Part shown: piece after piece, positions 29,816 through 39,081 of the stretch
Layout: each line of letters starts with the position of its first letter
Position numbering within the stretch: position 1 is the first letter of the stretch
IMG/VR virus record: IMGVR_UViG_3300036760_000361
Span: 1-56,147 of that record
Origin: a virus
Length of the DNA: 56,147 nucleotides
Reading direction: 5' to 3' (one strand)
Notes under the pieces: generated by a model
Told to the model about the DNA's origin: nothing
What the model saw: only the letters and a program-made list of their open reading frames with translations
Database searches by the model: none
Program-made: the position numbers and the translations under genes

Positions 29816-30202
29816 TTATATTACCTCCATTAAATAGCATCCTAATATATTATCATATATAGGAATTGCTTTGTTAATATCATTAATTGTTTTAGCTGTC
29901 ATAGCTAAAATTATCCTATAAACCTTTCCATCTATATTGTGATTCACATCGTTAGTACCCTCCTGACCACGTATAATTGTAAGCACATCCCCTTCTCTGT
30001 TTATACATCTTACTATTTCTACATACGGGTCTAATGTTGGATTGGCATAATCCGATGAGTTCCACCAGACTAAATTATATTCACCCTCTGACGTTGGTGG
30101 AAACTTAGAGCCATTTCCTGCACTTAGGGTTATAGTTGTAACTCCAGCAGTATATCCAGTAGAAACTATTGCTATTGCAAAGTTGCGAACTGGGTCTAAC
30201 AT
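29816..30202 (-). CDS. 128-aa tail/fibre-connector-like protein
   Basis: GVTTITLSAGNGSKFP, VEIVRC and LTIIRGQEGTNDVNHNIDG match a widespread small phage tail family in which the RGQEGT motif caps a beta domain. Encoded immediately upstream of the fibre genes, so it may attach them. Confidence 0.7.
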   Translation of the reverse strand: MLDPVRNFAIAIVSTGYTAGVTTITLSAGNGSKFPPTSEGEYNLVWWNSSDYANPTLDPYVEIVRCINREGDVLTIIRGQEGTNDVNHNIDGKVYRIILAMTAKTINDINKAIPIYDNILGCYLMEVI

Positions 30203-30352
30203 TTATTTTACCCTTGGCAAACCCTTTTTCCCTGGTCTCCATCCGTGCTTATATGCCTGAGCCACCCTTTCAAAATTATTCCTTTTTGTTTCGGATGCAA
30301 AATGTCTTATCTCACCAGAACTCATCCTTAGTCCAGTTTTACCTATTTTCAT
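30203..30352 (-). CDS. 49-aa basic small protein
   Basis: Basic protein (GEIRHFASETKRNNFERVAQ, HGWRPGKKGLPRVK). It starts inside the preceding gene and stops one base before the next start. No family recognised. Confidence 0.5.
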   Translation of the reverse strand: MKIGKTGLRMSSGEIRHFASETKRNNFERVAQAYKHGWRPGKKGLPRVK

Positions 30353-30563
30353 TTTTATTTACCGTTCCTTTATTGTTTATTGTTACTTTATTATCTACCA
30401 TTCCCTTCCTAATTTTATATATATATTTATCAAGTAAATCAGCAGAAGGCAATCCTTTTCTTAGAATACCCATAAATGGAGATTTCTCGTCTTCTGGAGG
30501 TGGGGTATCGCCCCTTAGATTTGCTTCTTTTATTTTCTTTGCTATTTCATCTACATTAGGCAT
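30339..30563 (-). CDS. 74-aa hypothetical protein
   Basis: Helical start (VDEIAKKIKEANLRGD), Pro-rich middle (TPPPEDEKSPF), Asn-rich tail. No family recognised. Overlaps both neighbours slightly. Confidence 0.5.
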   Translation of the reverse strand: MPNVDEIAKKIKEANLRGDTPPPEDEKSPFMGILRKGLPSADLLDKYIYKIRKGMVDNKVTINNKGTVNKNENR

Positions 30564-30960
30564 CTTCCTTTGCCCTCTTTTTATTATTTTTCTTTTCAGT
30601 ATATACTACCATTTCATTCCATAGGGTTTTAAAAAGATAATTGTGATAATATGCTAATGCTTCATTATCTTCTGGGGTAATTGGAATATCCCTATCGCTC
30701 AATATATCGAAAGCTAAATGTATACATTCATGTACCAGTATCGCTATATCTTCACAATGTCTAATCCACAAGAAATACATTAGACTCGAACCTTCTGTGT
30801 CTGGCTTCACCTTGCATTGTGCACCAGCATCTTCTGGTTCGCAATCCATAACAACATGGTATTTCTTTTTCATGTGATTATTTACCTGTTTACTGGTAGC
30901 ATCAGTATAAAAGACTATACTTGCAGAATAAGGCTCACAACGAAAATTGACATGCAACAT
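30556..30960 (-). CDS. Late metallopeptidase-like protein (HECIH)
   Basis: ILVHECIHLAFDIL (HExxH near residues 78-82) followed about 20 residues on by EDNEALAYYH gives a zinc-peptidase-type arrangement, with the second Glu as a possible ligand. 134 aa. In the structural block it may process virion proteins or degrade the host envelope at entry; similar small zincin-like phage proteins exist. The N-terminal half is beta-rich. Confidence 0.6.
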   Translation of the reverse strand: MLHVNFRCEPYSASIVFYTDATSKQVNNHMKKKYHVVMDCEPEDAGAQCKVKPDTEGSSLMYFLWIRHCEDIAILVHECIHLAFDILSDRDIPITPEDNEALAYYHNYLFKTLWNEMVVYTEKKNNKKRAKEDA

Positions 30961-30974
30961 ATCACACCTCTTTG

Positions 30975-31190
30975 TTATTTACCTTTTGCTTGTCTACGTT
31001 CCCTAAATTTAGCCAATACTGTGTTCCAATAAGCCGAACCTGCTACTTTCTTGGCTCTTTCTTCGCTAAGACCACCCTTTTCTGCCCCAGATTCTATTTT
31101 ATTGAATGTGTTTGTTTTCATAATAGACTGAGGTTTTTGTTTCTTTCTCCATGCCAATACATCCTTTGCTACTTTTAATCCCTTTGCCAT
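30975..31190 (-). CDS. 71-aa basic hypothetical protein
   Basis: Basic helical protein (LKVAKDVLAWRKKQKPQ, EERAKKVAGSAYWNTVLAK). No family recognised; a DNA-binding or virion-internal peptide is possible. Confidence 0.5.
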   Translation of the reverse strand: MAKGLKVAKDVLAWRKKQKPQSIMKTNTFNKIESGAEKGGLSEERAKKVAGSAYWNTVLAKFRERRQAKGK

Positions 31191-31191
31191 T

Positions 31192-31440
31192 TTATTTTAT
31201 CCATCCTTTCTTTTTAAAATCTTCTATTATTTTTTGTGAATCTGATAGTTCAGAAAACGTACCCTTACCCTTCTTTAATGCACTTGCTTGTTCTCCAGTT
31301 AGCAATCCAGTCCCAGGTTTTTTAGCTGGTGCTGTTGATGCTGGAGCTGGAGCGATTGGCTTCTTATATACATTGTCTGCATCTTGGGCTGCCTTAGCAA
31401 GTGCATCATTTTGTTTTTTAATAAAATCTAATATACCCAT
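31192..31440 (-). CDS. 82-aa hypothetical protein
   Basis: An N-terminal helix (LDFIKKQNDALAKAAQD) leads to an Ala/Pro linker (APAPASTAPAKKPG). The C-terminal helix contains a short KxKGTFSEL segment. No family recognised; located between two virion-module genes. Confidence 0.5.
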   Translation of the reverse strand: MGILDFIKKQNDALAKAAQDADNVYKKPIAPAPASTAPAKKPGTGLLTGEQASALKKGKGTFSELSDSQKIIEDFKKKGWIK

Positions 31441-31444
31441 TATT

Positions 31445-34400
31445 TTACCTCCCTTGATATTTTTTCATAAAGTCCTCATACTTCTTCCTTAATTCTGCCT
31501 GCCTTACTGGGGGTGCATGTTTTAATGCGTTCATGAATTTCTTCGGCATATATGGCAATAACATCTTTTGTTCTTCTGGAGTTCCGTCATCAAACATGTC
31601 AACAGCATCGTCAAATGGAATCTTAGAGAATCCAAGAATAGTAGGATTCTTTCTGGCATCCCTTAATATCTTAGCCTTATCCCATTGGGATATTTCTCCA
31701 GCAGCAATAGCATCTTCCAGCATTTGCATAGCTTCTGGTTTCTTTAATTCCAATGCTGTCTTTATATTTTTCTTGTTAGCAAGTCTTCCTAACTCAGTCA
31801 ATGTTCTTGCATCTTTGGGTGCATGTTCAGCAATAAATTTAGTAATATCCCTCTGAAGTTCAGTTTTATATTGATATGTAGTAAGACCCATTGAGGTAAA
31901 TGCTGAATCAAGTATATCCTTTTGAACATCTCCCTTTATAAACTGTAATGGAATTGGAATATGTGTTGTAAAGAAATCCTTAAATTGTTCATTAACATAT
32001 CTTTGCTGACCGAGTTCATTTCTTCCAGTTAGTGCTTCAATCATTGTTCTTGTAACTGTAGGGTTAAGCCTATGATATATAAAACTTCTTGGATTTTTAA
32101 CTAAATGAAATAAATCACCAGGGACAGACCTCAGCATATATTCTTTATCGCCCACAACAACAGATAATGGTCTTTCCCAATGAGGATTACTATCTTTATC
32201 TAAAATTGCAGTCATAATCTTAGCTATCAATATCATGCCCAAGGTTGCACGAAGTAAGGCTGCCCTTTGCTCATGACCGTATGGTGTGGCTGCCTGACCT
32301 ATGAATTTTGCTCTGGCTTCTAAAAAGTCAGGTGCTAATGCCATTAATCTCATAACATCCTGAAAGGTAGGGTTCCTACCTAACCATTTATAATTTATTT
32401 CACCAAATGCTGCTTGGGTTTGTTTTGCTGTAAACTCTGCTATTTGGTCTGGGGTATAATCTTTTTTATATCTTTCGAGATTTTCAGGGTATGCTCTTCT
32501 AAACATTGCTACTTTCATTTTTGGAATAAAATCACCAAATACATATTCATTATATTTACGCATATATTCACCAAGAATAGGAATCTTTGTTAAAACACCT
32601 GTGCTTACACAACCTTCTTCAAAGTATTCAAGATAATCACTTGCATTTGGATTAAGTCCATGTTCTATGCCCATTCTAACTATAGGGTCATTGGGGTCAA
32701 TTTCTGGAAGATTAAGTGGATTAACCTTATGGTATATTGCATGACTACCAGTATGAACCTGATGGAATGGTGATGCAGCTAAAAGTACACCCTTAAATTC
32801 CCTTACTGCTTTTAATGCTATCCTTCCAAATGGATTTTGTTTAATCTTAGAATATCCTGTCATATTTTTAAAATGCTTTGCTATGCTCTTATGAAGTAAT
32901 AAATCACCTTGCATAATCACTGGTCTGCCTTCTGGGTCAGATGTAAGCCAGAACCATTTTCTCATTGCTGGATGGTCATAACTTTCATATTCACCATAAT
33001 ATTCTTCTGGTAATGAATGGGGTTTAATTATAATAGCTTCTGGGTCTACCGAATCCCTTGGCACTAATTGACCTATTCCAGAAACAATAGCCAATGGCTT
33101 ACCATCTTCCGTTCTGGCTTCAATTAATTTTCTGAGTAACGTTCTGTTAGCTATGGTCTCAGCAAAAGACCTTTTATATTCTGTCATAGCCAAGATAGCA
33201 TCATCTTTATATCTTACCCCAGCCAATTCACCTTCCAATGTGGTATCAAACATTCTTCTTTTCAAGAAACCTGGATTGGTTCTGAATAATCCAGACCTCA
33301 ACATGGCATAAATCTTCTCAGCACCAGTATATCCTTTTTCTACCAATCTTCTTACGTAGTTTTCCTGCAAGGAATCTAACCAACCTAATTTCAATAAATA
33401 TTTCCCATCTTCTTCATAAGATTTTGCTAATGTTTCTTTTGCAAATTTAATAACATCAGCAGGTAATTTCTGAGCTAATTCATATTTCCATTTAACATCC
33501 TTCGGTGCAATTTTAGCAGCATCTCTAAGCAATGCCATATCACCATCAACTTCTATATATTTATTCATTGCTTCCCTGATTCTCTTGTCTGGTATTTTCC
33601 TTACAGCAGCCTCAGCAAATTTATTTACTTGGCTATCTGCTAAAAACTTTTCATAAGCGGTCTCACCAACTGCTTTTTTATATGAAGTCCACGGTTCTGG
33701 GTTCTTAATTCTATTAAGTAATGCAGAAAATGCTCCCTTAACACCAGCCACAGCTTGGCTTAACGCATCCTTTGACCTTTCTACTGTTTTAGCCATGTCA
33801 ATTCCTAAATCAACAAAATCCTTTGTTTTGATGTCTAATGTAGAAATACCTTCCAGTTTTTTAGTAAGGTCATCTATTTTTAAATCTCCAACTTTAGGCA
33901 TACTTAGAAACCCAGCCTCATTCCCTATGATTGGTATCTTACTATAAAATTCCTTTACCGCTTCAAAAACAGAAACCATGTGGTTTTTGATATTTTTATA
34001 AAAATCACCAAAGGCTTCTTTCATTCCTCTTACAAATTCAACAAACTTCTGTCCTACTTCATATATATCTTTTCCAAATTCTATTAATTTATTTTTTATC
34101 TCTGGTGTAACTTCTTTAACCTTATTATATGCTTCCTTAATGCCATCAACTGCCATCTCATACGAAGATTGCAATCCAAGAAAATCTACCACTACCTTCT
34201 TTGGCTTTTTTATGTGTCTTGTTAATACCTGTAATTCTTTTGCTCTATTTATTACTTCTTCATATCCCTCAAGACCCTTGTGTGCTTTAATTGAATTTCC
34301 ATATATAGTATATGCTTGTCCTTTGCTTATTATTCCATCTTTTACATTCTTATAGGTTTGATTTAATAATTGCAATGCATTAGAAACACCTTCTGGTGTT

Positions 34401-36754
34401 GGTGTCTTTGGGAAAATTCCACCTTCATAATCAGACAAGAACTTTCCTATATCTTTCATTACCATGTCTGAGTTTTTTATTGCATTAGGTTGTTCATCAA
34501 TTGGTATATTCAACTTAATCCAATCGGGTTGTCCAACATATATTTCCCTTATTAGTGTTCTAATTCCATCGGGACTACCACCAGCCATTAGGTCATCTTT
34601 TATTTTATTTACAAGGTTAGTATTTCCTTTTGTCAGTTCATTTCTAATATCTTCAGTTGTAAGATTTCCTATTTTTTCTGGAACCTTTGGTTTAGTTGAA
34701 GTTGCTGCTACTTCACCAAGAACATCCATATCTTGAAGATTTTGCTTGTCTATTTCATCTAATGCATAACGAACCAGTTTCTTCATAGCATCTGTATGCT
34801 CTGGGGTTCCAGGCTTAAATGTATTATTTATTCTTTCTGTTTCACTTTTAACCTTATCTCTTAATACAGCAGCCTCGTAATCTCTCCTTGTTTCTTCTGC
34901 CATATTTTCAGATGGAGCAACTGGAACACCAGCTTCAATTCTCTTAGCAGGTACTTCAGCTTCTTCTACGGTTGCGGGAGGTGGAGCTTTTTCATACCAT
35001 TTATTTCCAACATTTCTTTTAATACCAATTACCCTTGCTGCTGTGAGGTCTTCCCAATGCTGTGGTTGTTCTGGGATATTACTTGGAGCGTTTTCCTTGG
35101 GTGCATTTTCACCATACCATGCGCCACCTTCAGTCTCTGGTGGTGGAACATTCCCATACCACTCAGTCTTTGGTAAAACATATTCTGTGGGAGTAGCAGG
35201 AACTCCAGCTTCGGGTCTTACAGCAGGAACACCAGCCTTCCCTGTTACAGTAGGTGCTAAATCTTGCCATTCCCACGCTTTTCCAGGCTCTGGTGGGATA
35301 TTCTTTAAATATAAATCCTTATGCCATGTAGCACCCATTTCTTCGGCAGCTTGATTCCTCATAACCTCTGCATTATGCATAGCCTCAGATAATACGGTAT
35401 CAAACTCTTCCCAAGGAACAGGTTCTCCATTTTCAATAAAAGACCTTCCTACGTTATATACCAAATCTGCTATATATTTATTATCACCACCATAGGTTCT
35501 AATTTCATTTGTTACATTTAATAATTGTGCTAACCTTACTTCTTTTGCCACTGGACTTCCATCTGGAGTTGTTCCTTGTAGGGCTTCTATTGCTTTAGGA
35601 TTTTCTTTTATAGCATTGCGTAATGGAAATGGAAGTACGCCAGCCAATCCAAATGAAGCCATACCTATAATAGAGTTTTGTACCCTTTCTTGCCATGTAT
35701 TTGCTGGCTCTGTAGCACCAGCGCCACCACCCATAGCACTTAATTGTGCTATTTTAACAACCTTGGCAATAGTCTGTTCCTTTGGGGATAGTTCCTTACC
35801 ATCTTCAATCTTTTTAAAAATCTCACCAATAGGTCGTATCTTTGTGGCTAATCCTTCAAGCATACCTTCGGCAGTACCAAATACGCCAAATGCTGCTGCC
35901 ATCTTTCCTATATGCAACAATTTGCTTTGGTCTTCTGGTAGAAACGGTACACCTATACCACCATATAAACCACCAACTTCTGCTGCACCCAACCCCCTCG
36001 CAGCTATTGAGGCTATGGCTGGAGATAATCCAAATTTAGTGAACGTAGCAGGCGTAGCCATAAGTCCAACCTTGGTCAATCCCATTCCCAACGCCTTTCC
36101 TGTTAAACCTGCACCTAAAAGCCAAGCAATAGATGTTGATATACGTCTTATTGGAGTTGGTGCTGGAATTGCTTCACCTACAGGTGCAATGCCAGTAAGT
36201 GCATGTGTTAGTTCTGGAGATATTTCTATGATTAACTTAGAAACATCTGCTACTGGATTATAAATTTGCTGTGGTTCCGTTGCAGCCTTATTGACTGCAC
36301 CCAAGCCTTCTTGTTTTATTATAGCAGTACCTTGTTCTACATCTCTACCATATTGAGAAAGAGCATCGCTCCCAATATAATCCCCTATCCTTCTAAATGC
36401 ACTACCAGCCATATCTCCTATCTTGGTAACTAAGGATGGTGCTGGAACAATAGGTTCTTGCGGTACTGTAGTAGTTGGAGCCTTACCACTAAGCAATAAA
36501 TTTAATTCATCTGGGGTTGCTTTTCTCCAGTTAACTCCACCCTCTGGTAATGGTTGCTCTGTTGGCAATGTTGTTTGAGTAGCTTTTTGGGTATTAGGTA
36601 TACCCATAATACTATTTAGGTCTTCCTGTGTAGCCTTAACAAAAGTAGGAGCTTGTTCATTTTGTGTAGGATTTTGCTCCTGTGTCAATCCAGAAGTATC
36701 TTGTCCTTGTACCAATCCAGATAATTCGTCTTCTGTGGCTTTTCTATATTCCAT
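31445..36754 (-). CDS. 1769-aa giant virion/ejection protein
   Basis: The largest gene. The N-terminus carries three similar peptides with core KAT-x2-(D/E)L (near residues 5-10, 39-45, 77-83). A hydrophobic Gly/Ala region (about 200-300) could insert in a membrane. A Pro-rich repeat zone (about 500-620) has AGVPA and WYGxxxPPPE units. Coiled-coil-prone segments precede a long C-terminal domain with HTGSHAIYHK, FLEARAKFIGQAATPYG and a late FHLVKNPRSFIYHRLNPTVTR. Layout and position match internal virion (ejection) proteins of podoviruses, which form the DNA channel. No RNA polymerase motifs are seen. Confidence 0.7.
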   Translation of the reverse strand: MEYRKATEDELSGLVQGQDTSGLTQEQNPTQNEQAPTFVKATQEDLNSIMGIPNTQKATQTTLPTEQPLPEGGVNWRKATPDELNLLLSGKAPTTTVPQEPIVPAPSLVTKIGDMAGSAFRRIGDYIGSDALSQYGRDVEQGTAIIKQEGLGAVNKAATEPQQIYNPVADVSKLIIEISPELTHALTGIAPVGEAIPAPTPIRRISTSIAWLLGAGLTGKALGMGLTKVGLMATPATFTKFGLSPAIASIAARGLGAAEVGGLYGGIGVPFLPEDQSKLLHIGKMAAAFGVFGTAEGMLEGLATKIRPIGEIFKKIEDGKELSPKEQTIAKVVKIAQLSAMGGGAGATEPANTWQERVQNSIIGMASFGLAGVLPFPLRNAIKENPKAIEALQGTTPDGSPVAKEVRLAQLLNVTNEIRTYGGDNKYIADLVYNVGRSFIENGEPVPWEEFDTVLSEAMHNAEVMRNQAAEEMGATWHKDLYLKNIPPEPGKAWEWQDLAPTVTGKAGVPAVRPEAGVPATPTEYVLPKTEWYGNVPPPETEGGAWYGENAPKENAPSNIPEQPQHWEDLTAARVIGIKRNVGNKWYEKAPPPATVEEAEVPAKRIEAGVPVAPSENMAEETRRDYEAAVLRDKVKSETERINNTFKPGTPEHTDAMKKLVRYALDEIDKQNLQDMDVLGEVAATSTKPKVPEKIGNLTTEDIRNELTKGNTNLVNKIKDDLMAGGSPDGIRTLIREIYVGQPDWIKLNIPIDEQPNAIKNSDMVMKDIGKFLSDYEGGIFPKTPTPEGVSNALQLLNQTYKNVKDGIISKGQAYTIYGNSIKAHKGLEGYEEVINRAKELQVLTRHIKKPKKVVVDFLGLQSSYEMAVDGIKEAYNKVKEVTPEIKNKLIEFGKDIYEVGQKFVEFVRGMKEAFGDFYKNIKNHMVSVFEAVKEFYSKIPIIGNEAGFLSMPKVGDLKIDDLTKKLEGISTLDIKTKDFVDLGIDMAKTVERSKDALSQAVAGVKGAFSALLNRIKNPEPWTSYKKAVGETAYEKFLADSQVNKFAEAAVRKIPDKRIREAMNKYIEVDGDMALLRDAAKIAPKDVKWKYELAQKLPADVIKFAKETLAKSYEEDGKYLLKLGWLDSLQENYVRRLVEKGYTGAEKIYAMLRSGLFRTNPGFLKRRMFDTTLEGELAGVRYKDDAILAMTEYKRSFAETIANRTLLRKLIEARTEDGKPLAIVSGIGQLVPRDSVDPEAIIIKPHSLPEEYYGEYESYDHPAMRKWFWLTSDPEGRPVIMQGDLLLHKSIAKHFKNMTGYSKIKQNPFGRIALKAVREFKGVLLAASPFHQVHTGSHAIYHKVNPLNLPEIDPNDPIVRMGIEHGLNPNASDYLEYFEEGCVSTGVLTKIPILGEYMRKYNEYVFGDFIPKMKVAMFRRAYPENLERYKKDYTPDQIAEFTAKQTQAAFGEINYKWLGRNPTFQDVMRLMALAPDFLEARAKFIGQAATPYGHEQRAALLRATLGMILIAKIMTAILDKDSNPHWERPLSVVVGDKEYMLRSVPGDLFHLVKNPRSFIYHRLNPTVTRTMIEALTGRNELGQQRYVNEQFKDFFTTHIPIPLQFIKGDVQKDILDSAFTSMGLTTYQYKTELQRDITKFIAEHAPKDARTLTELGRLANKKNIKTALELKKPEAMQMLEDAIAAGEISQWDKAKILRDARKNPTILGFSKIPFDDAVDMFDDGTPEEQKMLLPYMPKKFMNALKHAPPVRQAELRKKYEDFMKKYQGR

Positions 36755-36761
36755 ATCTTAC

Positions 36762-37925
36762 CTACTTTTTAGGAAATACTACATTCCCATCTTTATCAAA
36801 ATAAACAGTTCTACCATTTACGGTACCACGGGATATTGGATTTCCTTGGGTTGAAAGTTTCTCATCCAATACAATTCCTTCTGGTGATTTAGCTGCTAAT
36901 TCATAAACATCATTATGTGTAACTGCTTTCTGTCCAGTGGTAGAACCACCAGATAATTGATAATTCTTAACCCAATCGTAGTTAGTTCCATAATCAGTTT
37001 GTAGTTTAGCTTCTATATCTTCATCACTCATTCCTTCATTTCTAAGGTTTTGCCTCTCACGTTCCATTTGGCTCATTAGTGCGGTATATCTTTTATCATC
37101 CTCTGTTGTACCTTTGCCAGCAATTTTCTGCATTTCTTCGGCAAACTGTTGAGCATGTGTCTCTGGTAATAATTTTGTGATAGCTGCAAATTGTGCTGCT
37201 TGTGCTGCTTCCAATGGATTAGTTACCATCTTTGATGCAAGAGCCAAATTGCTTTCTATTTCTACTTGTGCTGACTTTGCTGCCCTACCAGTTAACCAGC
37301 CCAAGGATATTCTATCTTGTAAATCCTTAACCCTATCCATAAGTTTTTCGTAATCACTTGCAGGAGCTAATCCCTTACCATAATACTTTGTAAGGTCTTC
37401 ATTTGTAAATGTATATCCAGGTATCTTTTCTCCAGCAGGTGGGATATATGTTTTACCAAGTCCAGTTAATGTTTCTGCTGGTATAGTTCCTGGTGTATTT
37501 GCTAATTTTTGTATTTCAGTCTGTCTTTGCTCGGCAGTTGTTGGTAATTGTTCTGCTGATACCCCTGGAACTATCTGCGGTGCTGGTGTCTGTGGTGCTG
37601 ATTCCTTTAATGTTTTTTCAACTGCATCTTTTATTGCTAATTCAGATTTATTTTGAGGCTGAGACCATGAGGTTATGAAGTTTGAAAGGTCATACGGTAA
37701 CCCCTTGGTTGTGGTAGGTTGTGTTGTAGCTGGTTGTGTTGTTGTAGAAGCTACTGGAGCATTTGGTGTATTTACATATTCAGCCCTTAATTTATCATAA
37801 ATATCCTTACTAACCCCTGACAACATCTCCATTCCAGCGTTAAGTGGTGTAGCGGGATTTATTTGATACTTACTTGCATCCCTTAAAAGTTTAACTAAAT
37901 TATCTCCAGTTGGTAATCCAGCCAT
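36762..37925 (-). CDS. 387-aa putative internal virion protein
   Basis: Thr/Pro-rich N-terminal half with a TTTQPATTQPTTTKG linker, then long helices (DRVKDLQDRISLGWLTG, AAQAAQFAAITKLL, RYTALMSQMERERQNLRNEG). Ends with VNGRTVYFDKDGNVVFPKK, a small beta tail. Placed between the giant protein and another helical protein, in the usual internal-protein slot. Confidence 0.6.
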   Translation of the reverse strand: MAGLPTGDNLVKLLRDASKYQINPATPLNAGMEMLSGVSKDIYDKLRAEYVNTPNAPVASTTTQPATTQPTTTKGLPYDLSNFITSWSQPQNKSELAIKDAVEKTLKESAPQTPAPQIVPGVSAEQLPTTAEQRQTEIQKLANTPGTIPAETLTGLGKTYIPPAGEKIPGYTFTNEDLTKYYGKGLAPASDYEKLMDRVKDLQDRISLGWLTGRAAKSAQVEIESNLALASKMVTNPLEAAQAAQFAAITKLLPETHAQQFAEEMQKIAGKGTTEDDKRYTALMSQMERERQNLRNEGMSDEDIEAKLQTDYGTNYDWVKNYQLSGGSTTGQKAVTHNDVYELAAKSPEGIVLDEKLSTQGNPISRGTVNGRTVYFDKDGNVVFPKK

Positions 37926-37939
37926 ATCTATACCTCCAT

Positions 37940-39079
37940 TTATTCATTTGCTATTTGGCTTATTACTGCATTAAGTGCAGATAACGCACCAGCTATTTCA
38001 GCCATTAATACGTGTGCTTTAGATTCCAATGCTGCTGTATATATATTAACCTTTGCCTGAAATGCCTCTATATTGACTTTCGCTTTGGCAACATTGGATT
38101 CATACCCAAGTCTATCTGCATTTAATTGGTCTGCACTTCCCTGCTGAATAATAGCATAGGTTTTTGTTAATGCATTAAGCCTTGCGTCCCATGAATTTAT
38201 ATCTGAACCATATATTTTTTCTAATATTTCTTGCTTTCCAAAAATCTTTTTCAAATTAAAATCATTTACTGCAAGTAATTCCTTATGGGCTTCTATATCA
38301 ACCCTTATATTCTCCATTATGGCAGATGCGGTTTCCTTCATCATTTCTATTTTCTTTGTTGTAATACCTAATTGTGCATTTGCTAATTCTAAAGAAAACT
38401 TCATAGTCTTCTCTCTTGTTGTCCTATATAGGTCTGCTCTCTTTATTGATATATCCCTATTTGCATCTGACATTATATCCTGCGATTTATTTAATGCACT
38501 TTCAAGTACTGCAACATAAGCACCTTGTGGAATAGGAATACCATAAGCAGAGAATTTATTCCTAAGCTCATCCAATGCAATATTGGCTGCTATTGATTCC
38601 CTATCCCTGGTTCTTTGCCATAATGCTTCTTCGTCAGCGGGGTCTATACCATATCCACCATTTATTAGGTCACTCAATACTTTATTATTTACCGTATCAA
38701 ACATAATAATTGCCTGAGTTAATCTTTCTGGTATTAAAGATATTGCGTTATATAATGTATGTAAAGCAGTACGAGTATTAGCTAATATTGTTGGCTTAGT
38801 ATATGTATCTGCATTCGGTAAACCACTAAAATCTCCAAGCGTATTGGGTTTTGATGCTGAAGTTGTGGTTTTAGTTATATTTAAAGCCTCAAGCAAATCG
38901 TAGGCTTTAGTACTTACCTTTTCATAACTCCAACTTGATAAACCAGAATCCCAGACCAGTTCATCGGCTATTCCCGTAACACTACTAACTGCACTGTCTA
39001 TACTACCAAGTGCATTATCCTTTGCTTCGTCTGCATACGTTTTCATATTATTTATTAAGGTTTCTACATCTGCTGCCAT
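37940..39079 (-). CDS. 379-aa coiled-coil internal virion-like protein
   Basis: Predominantly alpha-helical: ADVETLINNMKTYADEAKDN, then RDRESIAANIALDELRNKFSAYG, and a C-terminal run of Ala-rich coils (VAKAKVNIEAFQAKVNIYTAA). Similar helical proteins form ejection assemblies in podoviruses. No motif is decisive. Confidence 0.6.
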   Translation of the reverse strand: MAADVETLINNMKTYADEAKDNALGSIDSAVSSVTGIADELVWDSGLSSWSYEKVSTKAYDLLEALNITKTTTSASKPNTLGDFSGLPNADTYTKPTILANTRTALHTLYNAISLIPERLTQAIIMFDTVNNKVLSDLINGGYGIDPADEEALWQRTRDRESIAANIALDELRNKFSAYGIPIPQGAYVAVLESALNKSQDIMSDANRDISIKRADLYRTTREKTMKFSLELANAQLGITTKKIEMMKETASAIMENIRVDIEAHKELLAVNDFNLKKIFGKQEILEKIYGSDINSWDARLNALTKTYAIIQQGSADQLNADRLGYESNVAKAKVNIEAFQAKVNIYTAALESKAHVLMAEIAGALSALNAVISQIANE

Positions 39080-39081
39080 AA

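Noticed and set aside
31445-36754. Giant protein as an N4-type virion RNA polymerase
   Set aside because: It is half the expected length and I see no T7-like polymerase motifs. Content fits an ejection protein.
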